Below are positions 51,605-59,648 of a DNA stretch of 64,000 nucleotides, in pieces. Both the position numbers and the translations under genes were made by a program. The notes beneath the pieces were generated by a model, which was given only the letters and a program-made list of their open reading frames with translations, made no database searches and was not told the origin of the DNA. Numbering within the stretch: the first letter of the stretch is position 1; each line of letters begins with the position of its first letter. Source of the stretch: Geothrix paludis (GTDB taxonomy: Bacteria > Acidobacteriota > Holophagae > Holophagales > Holophagaceae); assembly GCF_022808815.1 (NCBI RefSeq), contig NZ_JAKZLC010000003.1:372001-436000 (forward strand), written 5' to 3'.

Positions 51605-52443
51605 GCCTCCTCACACGCATCCAGGCCCTCCTGCCGGAGCTGCCGCCCTCGGAGCGGCGCGTGGCGGACCTGGTGCTCAACCATCCGGTGGAGGTGGTCT
51701 CCGCCCCCATCTCGCGGATCGCCGCCCTGGCCGACGTGAGCCAACCCACGGTCATCCGGTTCTGCCGCCGCCTCAGGTTCCCGGGCCTGCCCGGCTTCAA
51801 GCTGAAGCTCGCGGGCGATCTGGGCGCCGGCATCCCCTTCGTCCACGACCGCCTGGCCGCCGGCGACGGCATGGACCGCCTGATCTCGAAGGTCTTCGAC
51901 AGCGCGCTGGCGGGCCTGGCGAGGGGACGCGACGCCCTACGGCCCGAGCGGCTCGCCCGGGCCGTGGAGGCCCTCGACCGGGCCAGCCGCATCGAGTGCT
52001 ATGGCCTGGGCAACTCCGCCGTCACCGCCCAGGACGCCCAGATGAAGCTGTTCCGCATGGGCACGCCCACCGTGGCCTGCGCGGATTCCCAGATGCAGCG
52101 CGTGGCCGCGGCCCTGCTGCCCGCCGACGCGGTGGTGCTGGCCATCTCCAACTCGGGCCGCACCCGGAACCTGCTGGAGGTCGTCGCCCTGGCGCGGAAA
52201 TCCGGCGCCACGGTCATCGCCCTCACGCGCTCGGGCACGCCCCTGGCGGAGGCCGCGGACCTGCTGCTGCCCGCGGACGTGCAGGAGAACCCCGAGGTCT
52301 ACGCGCCCATGGTGGCCCGGCTCGTCCACCTGGCCATCATCGACGTGCTCACCGTGGCCCTGGCCCTGCGCAAGGGGCCCGCGGCCATCACGCGCATGGA
52401 AGCCGCCAAGGCGTCCCTCCAGGCCACCCGGGAACCCCGGTAG
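51601..52443 (+). CDS. RpiR/HexR-family transcriptional regulator
   Basis: A 280-residue regulator: N-terminal RpiR helix-turn-helix (LPPSERRVADLVLNHPVEVV and IAALADVSQPTVIRFCRRLR) and a C-terminal SIS sugar-phosphate domain (IECYGLGNSAVTAQDAQMKL, AISNSGRTRNLLEVVALARK, ATVIALTRSGTPLAEAAD). In proteobacteria HexR binds KDPG and controls zwf, edd and eda; linkage to the same genes here supports that role by analogy. ATG 51601 overlaps the pgl stop (ATGA); a slightly earlier in-frame ATG (51589) is less likely. Confidence 0.85.
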   Translation: MSLLTRIQALLPELPPSERRVADLVLNHPVEVVSAPISRIAALADVSQPTVIRFCRRLRFPGLPGFKLKLAGDLGAGIPFVHDRLAAGDGMDRLISKVFDSALAGLARGRDALRPERLARAVEALDRASRIECYGLGNSAVTAQDAQMKLFRMGTPTVACADSQMQRVAAALLPADAVVLAISNSGRTRNLLEVVALARKSGATVIALTRSGTPLAEAADLLLPADVQENPEVYAPMVARLVHLAIIDVLTVALALRKGPAAITRMEAAKASLQATREPR

Positions 52444-52503
52444 GGCCGGCCTTTGCGGCTATGCTTCCGGAGCAGGTCTCGAACCGACATCCCAGGAGGA
52501 ATC

Positions 52504-53313
52504 ATGCGATGCAGCAGCGAAGTGATCCGGACGCTGGCCCTGGCGGCGGTGCTGTTTCCGGGAGCCTCCGCCAGCGCTCTCGATGAGGGCCGGACCCAGT
52601 GGAAGCTGGCCAACTTCACCTGGGTGAGCCGGGTCCCGGCCGAGGCGGGGGCCGTCGCCAACGGCCATCCGGCCCAGGTCTCCCAGGCCGTGCTGCAGAA
52701 GGCCCTGGGCGCCGTGGTGGCGCAGGTGGATGGGGCCGACACGCCCCTCTTCGAGCCCAAGGAGGCCGCCGCGCTCGCCAAGGCCCTGGAGGAGGCCCTC
52801 GCCGCCGCCCGGCCGTCGGAGGACCTGGTCCTGCTGAGCACCCAGCGGCGGGGCGGGCACTTCATGGATCCCGCCCTGGCCGTGACGGCGCGGCTCTTCG
52901 TGAAGGCGGGGGCCCTCAACCTGATCGTGCACGATGCCCGGCTCGACTTCATGGACCGCTATTCCGCCGACCGCACGCTGCCCACCTTCGCCTACGGGTC
53001 GCGGACGGCGGGCACCGCCGTGTCCCTCAAGGCCGAGGGCGCCACGAACCTCCGGTCCGACTGGCTGGCCCTTCCGCTCGCGCCCGTGGCGCCAGCGGCC
53101 ACCACACTGGCACCCACACCCGCCTCGGCGCTGGCACCCGGATCGGCGGCATCGGCTCCTCAGGCGACCGCGTCCGCGGCCGCGAAGCCGGATCAGGATT
53201 TCTACGACCTTCAGTACCAGCGCCTCAAGGCGCTGAAGCGCCTGCGGGATGAGAACCTGATCTCCGAGGTCGAATACCAGGAGAAGCGCCAGGCCATCCT
53301 GAAGACGCTCTGA
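52504..53313 (+). CDS. exported SHOCT-domain protein of unknown function
   Basis: A 269-residue protein with signal peptide ([19 protein letters not shown]). The central region (residues about 40-175) is not recognised; it has strand-like [20 protein letters not shown] and [20 protein letters not shown]. An Ala/Pro/Thr-rich linker leads to a C-terminal SHOCT motif ([20 protein letters not shown]). AGGAGGA upstream supports ATG 52504. Architecture parallels the lipoprotein at 45303-45785. Function unknown. Confidence 0.65.
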   Translation: MRCSSEVIRTLALAAVLFPGASASALDEGRTQWKLANFTWVSRVPAEAGAVANGHPAQVSQAVLQKALGAVVAQVDGADTPLFEPKEAAALAKALEEALAAARPSEDLVLLSTQRRGGHFMDPALAVTARLFVKAGALNLIVHDARLDFMDRYSADRTLPTFAYGSRTAGTAVSLKAEGATNLRSDWLALPLAPVAPAATTLAPTPASALAPGSAASAPQATASAAAKPDQDFYDLQYQRLKALKRLRDENLISEVEYQEKRQAILKTL

Positions 53314-53386
53314 GGCTGCCCGGAGACCGCCGGGTCCTGGCGGGCGCGGCTTCGCGATACCCTGTGGGGATCCTCCGGAGTCCGCC

Positions 53387-54559
53387 ATGTCCACCTACAT
53401 CCTGTCTGCGACCCGCACCGCCGTCGGTTCCTTCGGAGGCGGCCTGAAGCCGCTGAACGCCGTGCAGATGGGTGCCCTGGCGATCACCGAGGCCCTGAAG
53501 CGGGCCGGCGTGGCGTCCGAGGCCGTGGGCGACGTGGTGATGGGCAACGTGCTCCAGGCTGGCAGCGGGCAGAACGTCGCCCGGCTGGCGGCCCTCAAGG
53601 CGGGCCTGCCCTTCTCGACCCCTGCCCACACGCCCAACCAGGTGTGCGGCTCGGGCCTCAAGGCCATCGCCCTGGGCGCCCAGTCCATCGCCATGGGCGA
53701 CGCGGACCTGGTAGTGGCCGGTGGCACCGAGAGCATGTCCAACGCGCCCTACCTGCTGCCCGCCGCCCGCTGGGGCGCCCGCATGGGGAACGCCCAGCTC
53801 ATCGACAGCATGATCCAGGACGGTCTCTGGTGCGGCCACGGCGACACCCACATGGGCATCACCGCCGAGAACGTGGCCGCCAAGCACGGTATCACCCGCG
53901 AAGCCCAGGACGCATTCTCCCTCGCCAGCCAGCAGAAGGCCGCCGCCGCCCAGGCCGCGGGCGCCTTTGACCGCGAGGTGTTCACGGTCACCCTGGCGGG
54001 TAAGAAGGGCGACGTCCTCTTCAACCGCGACGAGTACATCAAGGCCGACGCCTCCGCCGAGGGCCTCGCGAAGCTGAAGCCCGCCTTCAAGAAGGACGGC
54101 ACCGTCACCGCCGGCAACGCCAGCGGCATCAACGACGGCGCCGGCGCCCTGGTGCTGGCCTCCGAGGCTGCCGCCAAGGCGCACAAGCCCATCGCCCGCA
54201 TCCTCGGCTTCGCCCAGGCCGGCGTGGATCCCGCCACCATGGGCCTGGGCCCCGTGCCCGCCATCCAGAAGCTGCTGGCGAAGACCGGCGTGAAGTTGGC
54301 CGACATCGATCTCTTCGAGCTGAACGAGGCCTTCGCCGCCCAGAGCCTCGGCGTGCTGGCGGAGCTGCCCGAGCTCGACCCCGCCAAGGTGAACCTGCGC
54401 GGCGGCGCCATCGCCATCGGCCACCCCATCGGCGCCAGCGGCACCCGCATCCTCGTCACCCTGCTGCACCTGCTGCAGGACGAGAACAAGAAGCTCGGCC
54501 TCGCCGCCCTCTGCGTCGGCGGCGGCCAGGGCGTGGCCATGCTGGTGGAGCGGCTGTAG
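53387..54559 (+). CDS. acetyl-CoA C-acetyltransferase (thiolase)
   Basis: Biosynthetic-type thiolase condensing or cleaving acetoacetyl-CoA. The 390-residue protein carries acyl-accepting Cys in [45 protein letters not shown], the His motif [14 protein letters not shown] and the second Cys in [12 protein letters not shown]. Length and motifs are canonical. GGAG lies upstream of the ATG. Whether it serves fatty-acid use or polymer or ketone synthesis cannot be told; no related genes are adjacent. Confidence 0.93.
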   Translation: MSTYILSATRTAVGSFGGGLKPLNAVQMGALAITEALKRAGVASEAVGDVVMGNVLQAGSGQNVARLAALKAGLPFSTPAHTPNQVCGSGLKAIALGAQSIAMGDADLVVAGGTESMSNAPYLLPAARWGARMGNAQLIDSMIQDGLWCGHGDTHMGITAENVAAKHGITREAQDAFSLASQQKAAAAQAAGAFDREVFTVTLAGKKGDVLFNRDEYIKADASAEGLAKLKPAFKKDGTVTAGNASGINDGAGALVLASEAAAKAHKPIARILGFAQAGVDPATMGLGPVPAIQKLLAKTGVKLADIDLFELNEAFAAQSLGVLAELPELDPAKVNLRGGAIAIGHPIGASGTRILVTLLHLLQDENKKLGLAALCVGGGQGVAMLVERL

Positions 54560-54567
54560 GCCGAGAG

Positions 54568-55422
54568 CTACTCGAACACCACCGTCTTGTTCCCGTAGGT
54601 CAGCACCCGGTGCTGGAGGTGGAGCCGCACGGCCCGCGAGAGGGCCAGGCGCTCCATGTCCCGGCCCTTGCGGACCAGGTCCTCGACCGTGTCGCGGTGG
54701 CTGACGCGGACCACGTCCTGGTCGATGATCGGGCCCGAGTCGAGGTCCGGCGTGACGTAGTGGGCCGTGGCACCGATGAGCTTCACGCCCCGGGCGTGGG
54801 CCTGGTGATAGGGCTGGGCCCCGGCGAAGGCAGGCAGGAAGCTGTGGTGGATGTTGATGACGGAGGGGAAGGCCTCCAGGAAGGCAGGGCTGAGGACCTG
54901 CATGTACTTGGCGAGGATCACCAGGTCCACGCCTTCGGAACGCAGCAGGGCCAGCTCCTGGGCCTCGGCGGCCTCCCGGGTCTCGCGGGTGATGGGGACC
55001 ACGTGGAAGGGGATGCCCAGCGGCTCGACGTGGCGCTTCAGCGTGGCGTGGTTGCTGAGCACGAGGGCGATCTCCGCCCCCAGCTCGCCGGCTTGGTGGC
55101 GCCAGAGGAGGTCCAGGAGGCAGTGCTCCTGTTTGCTGCACCAGAGGGCGATCCGGGGGACCACGTCCGAGAAGTGGAGTTCCCAATGGCCGCCCATGGG
55201 ATCGGCGATGTCCGCGAACCCCTTCCGGAGCCCGGCCCGGTCCAGGTCCAGGCCCTCGACCTCCAGCTCGATGCGGCCCAGGAAGCGCCCGGCCTGCAGG
55301 TCCGAGTGGTGGTCCGAGTCGACGATGTTGCCGCCGTGCTGGTACACGAAGCCGGCCAGGCGCGCCACGATGCCCTTCTGGTCCGGGCAGGAGATGAGGA
55401 AGATGGCCGTGGGGTTGGACAT
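54568..55422 (-). CDS. purU: formyltetrahydrofolate deformylase
   Basis: Hydrolyses 10-formyltetrahydrofolate to formate and tetrahydrofolate. The 284-residue protein has an N-terminal ACT domain (AIFLISCPDQKGIVARLAGF, GGNIVDSDHHSD) and a C-terminal formyltransferase fold. Active-site motifs are VINIHHSFLPAFAGAQPYHQ and DLDSGPIIDQDVVRV. Start ATG 55422 is preferred; a GTG four codons earlier is possible. It is convergent with thiolase (8-bp gap) and divergent from ftsE. Confidence 0.94.
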   Translation of the reverse strand: MSNPTAIFLISCPDQKGIVARLAGFVYQHGGNIVDSDHHSDLQAGRFLGRIELEVEGLDLDRAGLRKGFADIADPMGGHWELHFSDVVPRIALWCSKQEHCLLDLLWRHQAGELGAEIALVLSNHATLKRHVEPLGIPFHVVPITRETREAAEAQELALLRSEGVDLVILAKYMQVLSPAFLEAFPSVINIHHSFLPAFAGAQPYHQAHARGVKLIGATAHYVTPDLDSGPIIDQDVVRVSHRDTVEDLVRKGRDMERLALSRAVRLHLQHRVLTYGNKTVVFE

Positions 55423-55510
55423 AGGTGATTTCACCCCAGGGGGGCCCGGCCCGCAAGCAAATCGGGCGGCCAGGGCGTGGCCAGGCTGGTGGAACAGATC
55501 TGAAGACTGG

Positions 55511-55581
55511 AACCGCGAATGGCGCGAATTTGCGCGAATATGAATGACATGTATTCGCGTGCATTCGCGCCATTCGCGGTT
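55511..55581. repeat. 71-bp palindrome of cgcgaat words abutting ftsE
   Basis: Left arm 55511-55540 and right arm 55552-55581 are 30-nt arms complementary at 27 positions, with an 11-nt loop. The arms are built from roughly 10-nt words (aaccgcgaat, ggcgcgaat, ttgcgcgaat). The right arm ends 11 bp before the ftsE start. Confidence 0.8.
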
Positions 55582-55592
55582 AGGTTTTTTTC

Positions 55593-56279
<687 letters not shown>

Positions 56280-56367
56280 AGGCAGTCCGGACTCCAGACT
56301 GCGGACGGCCTGGAAGGGCGCTAATCTTGAATTTGCCTCGACCTTCGTCGTAGCCACCCGAGGTCCC

Positions 56368-56955
56368 ATGGCCCAGCCCCTCACCGATGCCCGTTTCGTC
56401 ACCTCCGCCTCCGACGCGCGGACGCTGGGCGTCTGCCACGCGGAGGTGGCCTTCGTGGGGCGCAGCAACGTGGGGAAGTCCTCGCTGCTGAACGCCCTGG
56501 CCAACCAGAAGCAGCTGGCGCGGGTATCCAAAACGCCAGGCCGCACGCGGCTCATCAACGTGTTCCTCACGGGGCCGGACCGCTGGATCGTGGACCTGCC
56601 GGGCTACGGCTTCGCCACCGGCCCCGCCGCCGAGCGCGCCACGTGGCAGAAGATGATCGAGGGCTACCTCACGGGCCGGGCCACGCTGCGCATGGTCTTC
56701 GTGCTGGTGGACGCCGAGGTGGGCCCCACCAAGCTGGATCACCAGATGATCGAGTGGCTCCGCGCCGAGGGCCTGCCCCTCCGCATCGTGGCCACCAAGG
56801 CCGACCAGGTGAAGCCCAGCAAGGCCCTGAAACAGCGCAAGGACGTGGCCGCGGACCTGGGCCTGCATGCCGGCGACATCGCCTGGGTGAGCGCGGGCAA
56901 GGGCACGGGCATCCCCGAGCTGCGGCGCGAGGTCGCAGATCTGCTGGAGCTCTGA
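56368..56955 (+). CDS. engB: ribosome biogenesis GTP-binding protein EngB (YsxC/YihA)
   Basis: Small GTPase for 50S assembly, 195 residues. G1 GRSNVGKSSLLNAL, G2 SKTPGRTRLINVF, G3 DLPGYGFA and G4 ATKADQVKPS are present in the usual spacing. GAGGT lies before the ATG. It follows ftsE after 88 bp; co-transcription is possible. Confidence 0.96.
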   Translation: MAQPLTDARFVTSASDARTLGVCHAEVAFVGRSNVGKSSLLNALANQKQLARVSKTPGRTRLINVFLTGPDRWIVDLPGYGFATGPAAERATWQKMIEGYLTGRATLRMVFVLVDAEVGPTKLDHQMIEWLRAEGLPLRIVATKADQVKPSKALKQRKDVAADLGLHAGDIAWVSAGKGTGIPELRREVADLLEL

Positions 56956-56985
56956 CCCATCCAAGATTCGAAGAAAAAAGAAGAA

Positions 56986-57053
56986 ACCACCAAGACACCA
57001 AGGCACCGAGAAAGGCCTGTTTTGCCTTTCGCAGTTCTTGGTGTCTTGGTGGT
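56986..57053. repeat. palindrome of accaccaag words with nested hairpin, between convergent genes
   Basis: A perfect 17-bp inverted repeat: accaccaagacaccaag (56986-57002) against its complement (57037-57053). A nested gaaaggc/gcctttc hairpin (57010-57030) lies inside. It is a relative of the 43661-43767 element and may act as a two-way terminator. Confidence 0.75.
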
Positions 57054-57086
57054 GATCTTTAGTCTTTAGGCGCAGTTCCGTCGAAC

Positions 57087-58157
57087 CTACAACGCCTCGA
57101 CCTTCCCGCCCCGCCGCACCATGAACCGCCCCTCATGGGCCCAGGGCAGGGCGATGCCGTTGGCTTCCACCTCGTGGGTGTGGAAGTGGCCGGTGAGGAA
57201 GGTGGCGCCGGGATGGACCTGGGCGGCGGCGCGGAAGGACTCACGGGGGAAGGTGAGCTTGTAGGCGGCGTTGGTGGTGCGAAGCTTCCGCTCCATCCAG
57301 GCGGACACCTTCCGGGCCGTGCCCGCGGGCATCAGGCGGAACAGCAGCCACAGGGCGCCGGAACGCGACACCAGGTTCCACAGCCGGTACTGGCGGTCCG
57401 CGGTGTTGATGAGGTCGCCGTGCTCCCAGGCCAGGGCCTCGTCCTCCAGCGCCCCGCCGATGCCCTCGCCCATGAGGTTGAAGCGCGCGGCGTGGCGGTC
57501 CAAGAAGTACTCGCGGTTGCCCATCCATAGGCCCACCCAGCGACCCGCGGCGCGGCGGGCGTCCACCCAGGCGAGGAAGGTTCGTTGCACCTCCGTTTCC
57601 ATGCCCGGGAAGCCCACCCAGACGTCGAAGACGTCGCCCAGGAAGAGCCAGTCGGCCTCCGGATGGGCCGCGGTGGCCGTCTCCAGGCCGGTGAGCGTGG
57701 CGTTCCAGTGGGGGTCTGCGACGAGGATGAGATCCCGGGCGGGGTCCGGCCTGCGCGGCGCGCCGCGGCGCCAGGAGAGGGCTCCCAGGCGCCGGGTGAA
57801 CAGCAGGTGGAGGGAGCCCAGGGTCAGGCCCAGGCCGCCGCCGAAGCAGTCCGCCAGCCAGTCGCCGAACTCGCAGGAGCGGCCGGGGACGAAGAACTGG
57901 TGCAGCTCGTCGGAGGCGCCGTAGAGGGCGACGGCGGCCAGGATCCACAGGTGCCGGCGGTAGAGGGGCAGGCCGGTGGCAGTGTGGCGCAGCGTCCGGT
58001 CCAAGGCCAGGGCCAGCATCGCGTACACCGAGGCATGGGCGACCTTGTCCAGCGGCGAGGGCAGCTCGATCCCGCCCGGGTAGTGCCTCTGCGCACTCAG
58101 CCAGAAGATCGTTCCGGCCAAGGCCAGGGGAAGGAGCCAGTATCCACGGAAGCGCAT
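57087..58157 (-). CDS. fusion of VanZ-like membrane domain and LpxH-like metallophosphoesterase
   Basis: A 356-residue two-part protein. Residues 1 to about 130 form a VanZ-like region with hydrophobic spans (WLLPLALAGTIFWLSA, VAHASVYAMLALALD) and the typical ASDELHQFFVPGRSCEFGDW ... GLGLTLGSL. The rest is a calcineurin-like phosphoesterase with metal motifs DPHWN, FLGDVFDVWVG, MGNREYFLDR, EHGDLIN and GHFHTH; the GNR form and order resemble LpxH (UDP-diacylglucosamine hydrolase of lipid A synthesis). Start 58157 gives a clean membrane start; 34 upstream codons are open but unsupported. No stop or frameshift separates the halves. Lipid A or another lipid-phosphate substrate is inference. Confidence 0.78.
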   Translation of the reverse strand: MRFRGYWLLPLALAGTIFWLSAQRHYPGGIELPSPLDKVAHASVYAMLALALDRTLRHTATGLPLYRRHLWILAAVALYGASDELHQFFVPGRSCEFGDWLADCFGGGLGLTLGSLHLLFTRRLGALSWRRGAPRRPDPARDLILVADPHWNATLTGLETATAAHPEADWLFLGDVFDVWVGFPGMETEVQRTFLAWVDARRAAGRWVGLWMGNREYFLDRHAARFNLMGEGIGGALEDEALAWEHGDLINTADRQYRLWNLVSRSGALWLLFRLMPAGTARKVSAWMERKLRTTNAAYKLTFPRESFRAAAQVHPGATFLTGHFHTHEVEANGIALPWAHEGRFMVRRGGKVEAL

Positions 58158-58325
58158 GTTCCATCGAACCACAGGCGATGGGGAGATGCGAGCCGGCCCT
58201 CCCAGGGGGCTCTGGAACCGGGCGGTTCCCGAAATATCAGCGCGCGGGGACCTTGCCATCGCCCGTGGAGGCCGTACCTTCCGGGCGTAGGCCCCGGATC
58301 TGGCCCTTCAGAAGCCGGAGGTTCC

Positions 58326-59075
58326 ATGCCCAAGAGCTTCGATTCCCTCATCCCGAGCATCGAGCAGCGCGAAGCCGGCTGGATGCGTCTCCGGGAGCGC
58401 TTCGAGCAGGCCCACCGGCCCCAGGCCCATCCGTCCGTGACCATCTCCAGGCAGTACGGGTGCGAGGGCTACGCGCTGGCCCAGCGGCTCAAGGTGCTGC
58501 TGGAGGAGGCCTCCGGCCAGCCCTGGAACCTGTTCGACAAGGCGCTGGTGGATCAGGTGGCCTCCGATGAGAACCTGTCCCGCCAACTCCTGGGCCATCT
58601 GGGGGACGAGAGCCACGCGCAGGATGTCCTCCGGACCCACTTCGGCCACCTCACCCACGATGACGCCTACGCCAAGGTCGTGAAGCACCTCGTCCAGATC
58701 GCCATGGTCGGCAGCGCCATCATCGTCGGCCGGGGCGGAGCCGTGGCCTGCCAGGACCTGAAGAACTGCTTCCATTTCCGTCTGGAGGCCGGCTTGGATT
58801 TCCGCATCTCGACCATCGCTCGCCGCCTGGACATTCCCCTGGAGGAGGCGGAGAAACTGGTCCGGAAGCAGTCGAAACTGCGGGAGAAGTTCATCAGTGA
58901 ATGCCTCCACGCGGACGTCACGTCCTCCCGCTGGTACGACGCCGTGTTCAACAACGAGCGCCAGAGCGTGGAGACCATCGCCCAGGCCTGCCGGCGGGTC
59001 GTCGTCGACGGTTGGCCGGATCAGGACTACTTCAGGCACGATCCGATGCGTGTGACCCACCTGATCCGGAGCTGA
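58326..59075 (+). CDS. cytidylate kinase-like family protein
   Basis: A 249-residue P-loop protein of the cytidylate-kinase-like (AAA_26) family. The opening VTISRQYGCEGYALAQRL replaces a classical Walker A, as usual for this family. NLFDKALVDQVASDENLSRQ, AIIVGRGGAVACQD and STIARRLDIPLEEAEKLVRK are further landmarks. The natural substrate of this family is mostly unknown. GGAGG precedes ATG 58326. It is divergent from the VanZ fusion and is the last chromosomal gene before the tRNA-associated junction. Confidence 0.75.
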   Translation: MPKSFDSLIPSIEQREAGWMRLRERFEQAHRPQAHPSVTISRQYGCEGYALAQRLKVLLEEASGQPWNLFDKALVDQVASDENLSRQLLGHLGDESHAQDVLRTHFGHLTHDDAYAKVVKHLVQIAMVGSAIIVGRGGAVACQDLKNCFHFRLEAGLDFRISTIARRLDIPLEEAEKLVRKQSKLREKFISECLHADVTSSRWYDAVFNNERQSVETIAQACRRVVVDGWPDQDYFRHDPMRVTHLIRS

Positions 59076-59216
59076 CCCCTTCCATGGCCCGGGCCTGGCA
59101 GGTCGGGCAGTGGCCCAGGCAGGTCCAGGAGCAGGCGAGGCGCGCGGCCTTGGGTGCCGACGGGGGAACAGGAACAGGGGCGGCCATGCCTTCAGGATAG
59201 CGCCGGACAAGAAGAA

Positions 59217-59238
59217 GGCCCGGCATGTGCCGGGCCTC
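59217..59238 (-). terminator. terminator following an older tRNA 3'-end copy
   Basis: aggcccggca and tgccgggcct form a 10-bp stem with almost no loop (working stem shorter). On the minus strand TTCTTCTT follows. It stands immediately after a CCA-ending tRNA fragment (59241-59260). Confidence 0.6.
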
Positions 59239-59240
59239 GT

Positions 59241-59260
59241 TGGTAGTCCCAAGGGGAATC
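59241..59260 (-). pseudogene. older displaced copy of a tRNA 3' end
   Basis: tggtagtcccaaggggaatc is identical to the first 20 bp of the longer fragment at 59455. On the minus strand it reads half a T-arm, acceptor strand, discriminator A and CCA, followed by a terminator hairpin, but no tRNA body precedes it. Confidence 0.6.
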
Positions 59261-59454
59261 CCTCCGCATCACCCCTGCGGCCGCGCCTCCGGGGTGACGC
59301 TCCGGCCGCACGGCTGGCTGCGCACGGGCCTCCGCCTGTGGCGGACCGGCCCGGACAGCCCCTCGGGCTGCCCGGGTCTGGCCCTACCTGCGCGCCATCC
59401 GTGACTTCGATTCCCCTTGGGACATGAGAAAGGCCCGGCTTGCGCCGGGCCATT
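59261..59454. repeat. GC-rich spacer bounded by tRNA-tail repeats
   Basis: No gene is seen. The interval holds a large hairpin-prone stretch (cccggacagcccc...gggctgcccggg, about 59353-59385) and an inverted tRNA tail (ttcgattccccttgggac, 59406-59423). That tail pairs perfectly over 18 bp with 59460-59477 and over 15 bp with 59246-59260. A terminator hairpin lies at its right end. The whole 59076-59648 interval has no supported gene. Confidence 0.5.
59432..59451 (-). terminator. terminator following the displaced tRNA 3' end
   Basis: ggcccggc and gccgggcc pair around ttgc; on the minus strand TTTCTC follows. It lies 3 bp beyond the CCA of the tRNA fragment. Confidence 0.65.
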
Positions 59455-59488
59455 TGGTAGTCCCAAGGGGAATCGAACCCCTGTTTAC
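59455..59488 (-). pseudogene. 3' end of a tRNA (tRNA-Glu-like), element attachment site
   Basis: On the minus strand: GTAAAC, T-arm AGGGG-TTCGATT-CCCCT, acceptor strand TGGGACT, discriminator A, CCA. The GTAACAGGGGTTCGA pattern is typical of tRNA-Glu. No anticodon arm or 5' half precedes it; unrelated sequence begins near 59489. This is the expected trace of integrase insertion into a tRNA gene whose restored copy lies at the far end, outside the window. Confidence 0.7.
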
Positions 59489-59509
59489 GCTGTGAGAGAA
59501 AAAGGGCAG

Positions 59510-59611
59510 ACACTTTTGCGAATGCCAGTGAATGTCTAGAACCGCATGGATACAGCATCGGTGAGCTTCTTGCCTTCATTCAAATTTATCTACCTTCGCA
59601 CACACTTTTGC
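59510..59611 (+). promoter_or_regulatory. possible integrase arm sites (10-bp direct repeat)
   Basis: acacttttgc occurs at 59510-59519 and again at 59602-59611, between the attachment site and the integrase gene. Spacing is 92 bp. The region is also less GC-rich than its surroundings. Confidence 0.3.
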
Positions 59612-59648
59612 CCCATGATTGCCCCGTGAAGTTCTGAGGGGGGAACCC

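Noticed and set aside
59032-59187. Minus-strand 51-codon frame with CSWTCLGHCPTC
   Set aside because: The Cys pattern is attractive, but the ATG has no properly placed ribosome site and the frame overlaps the end of the cytidylate-kinase-like gene.
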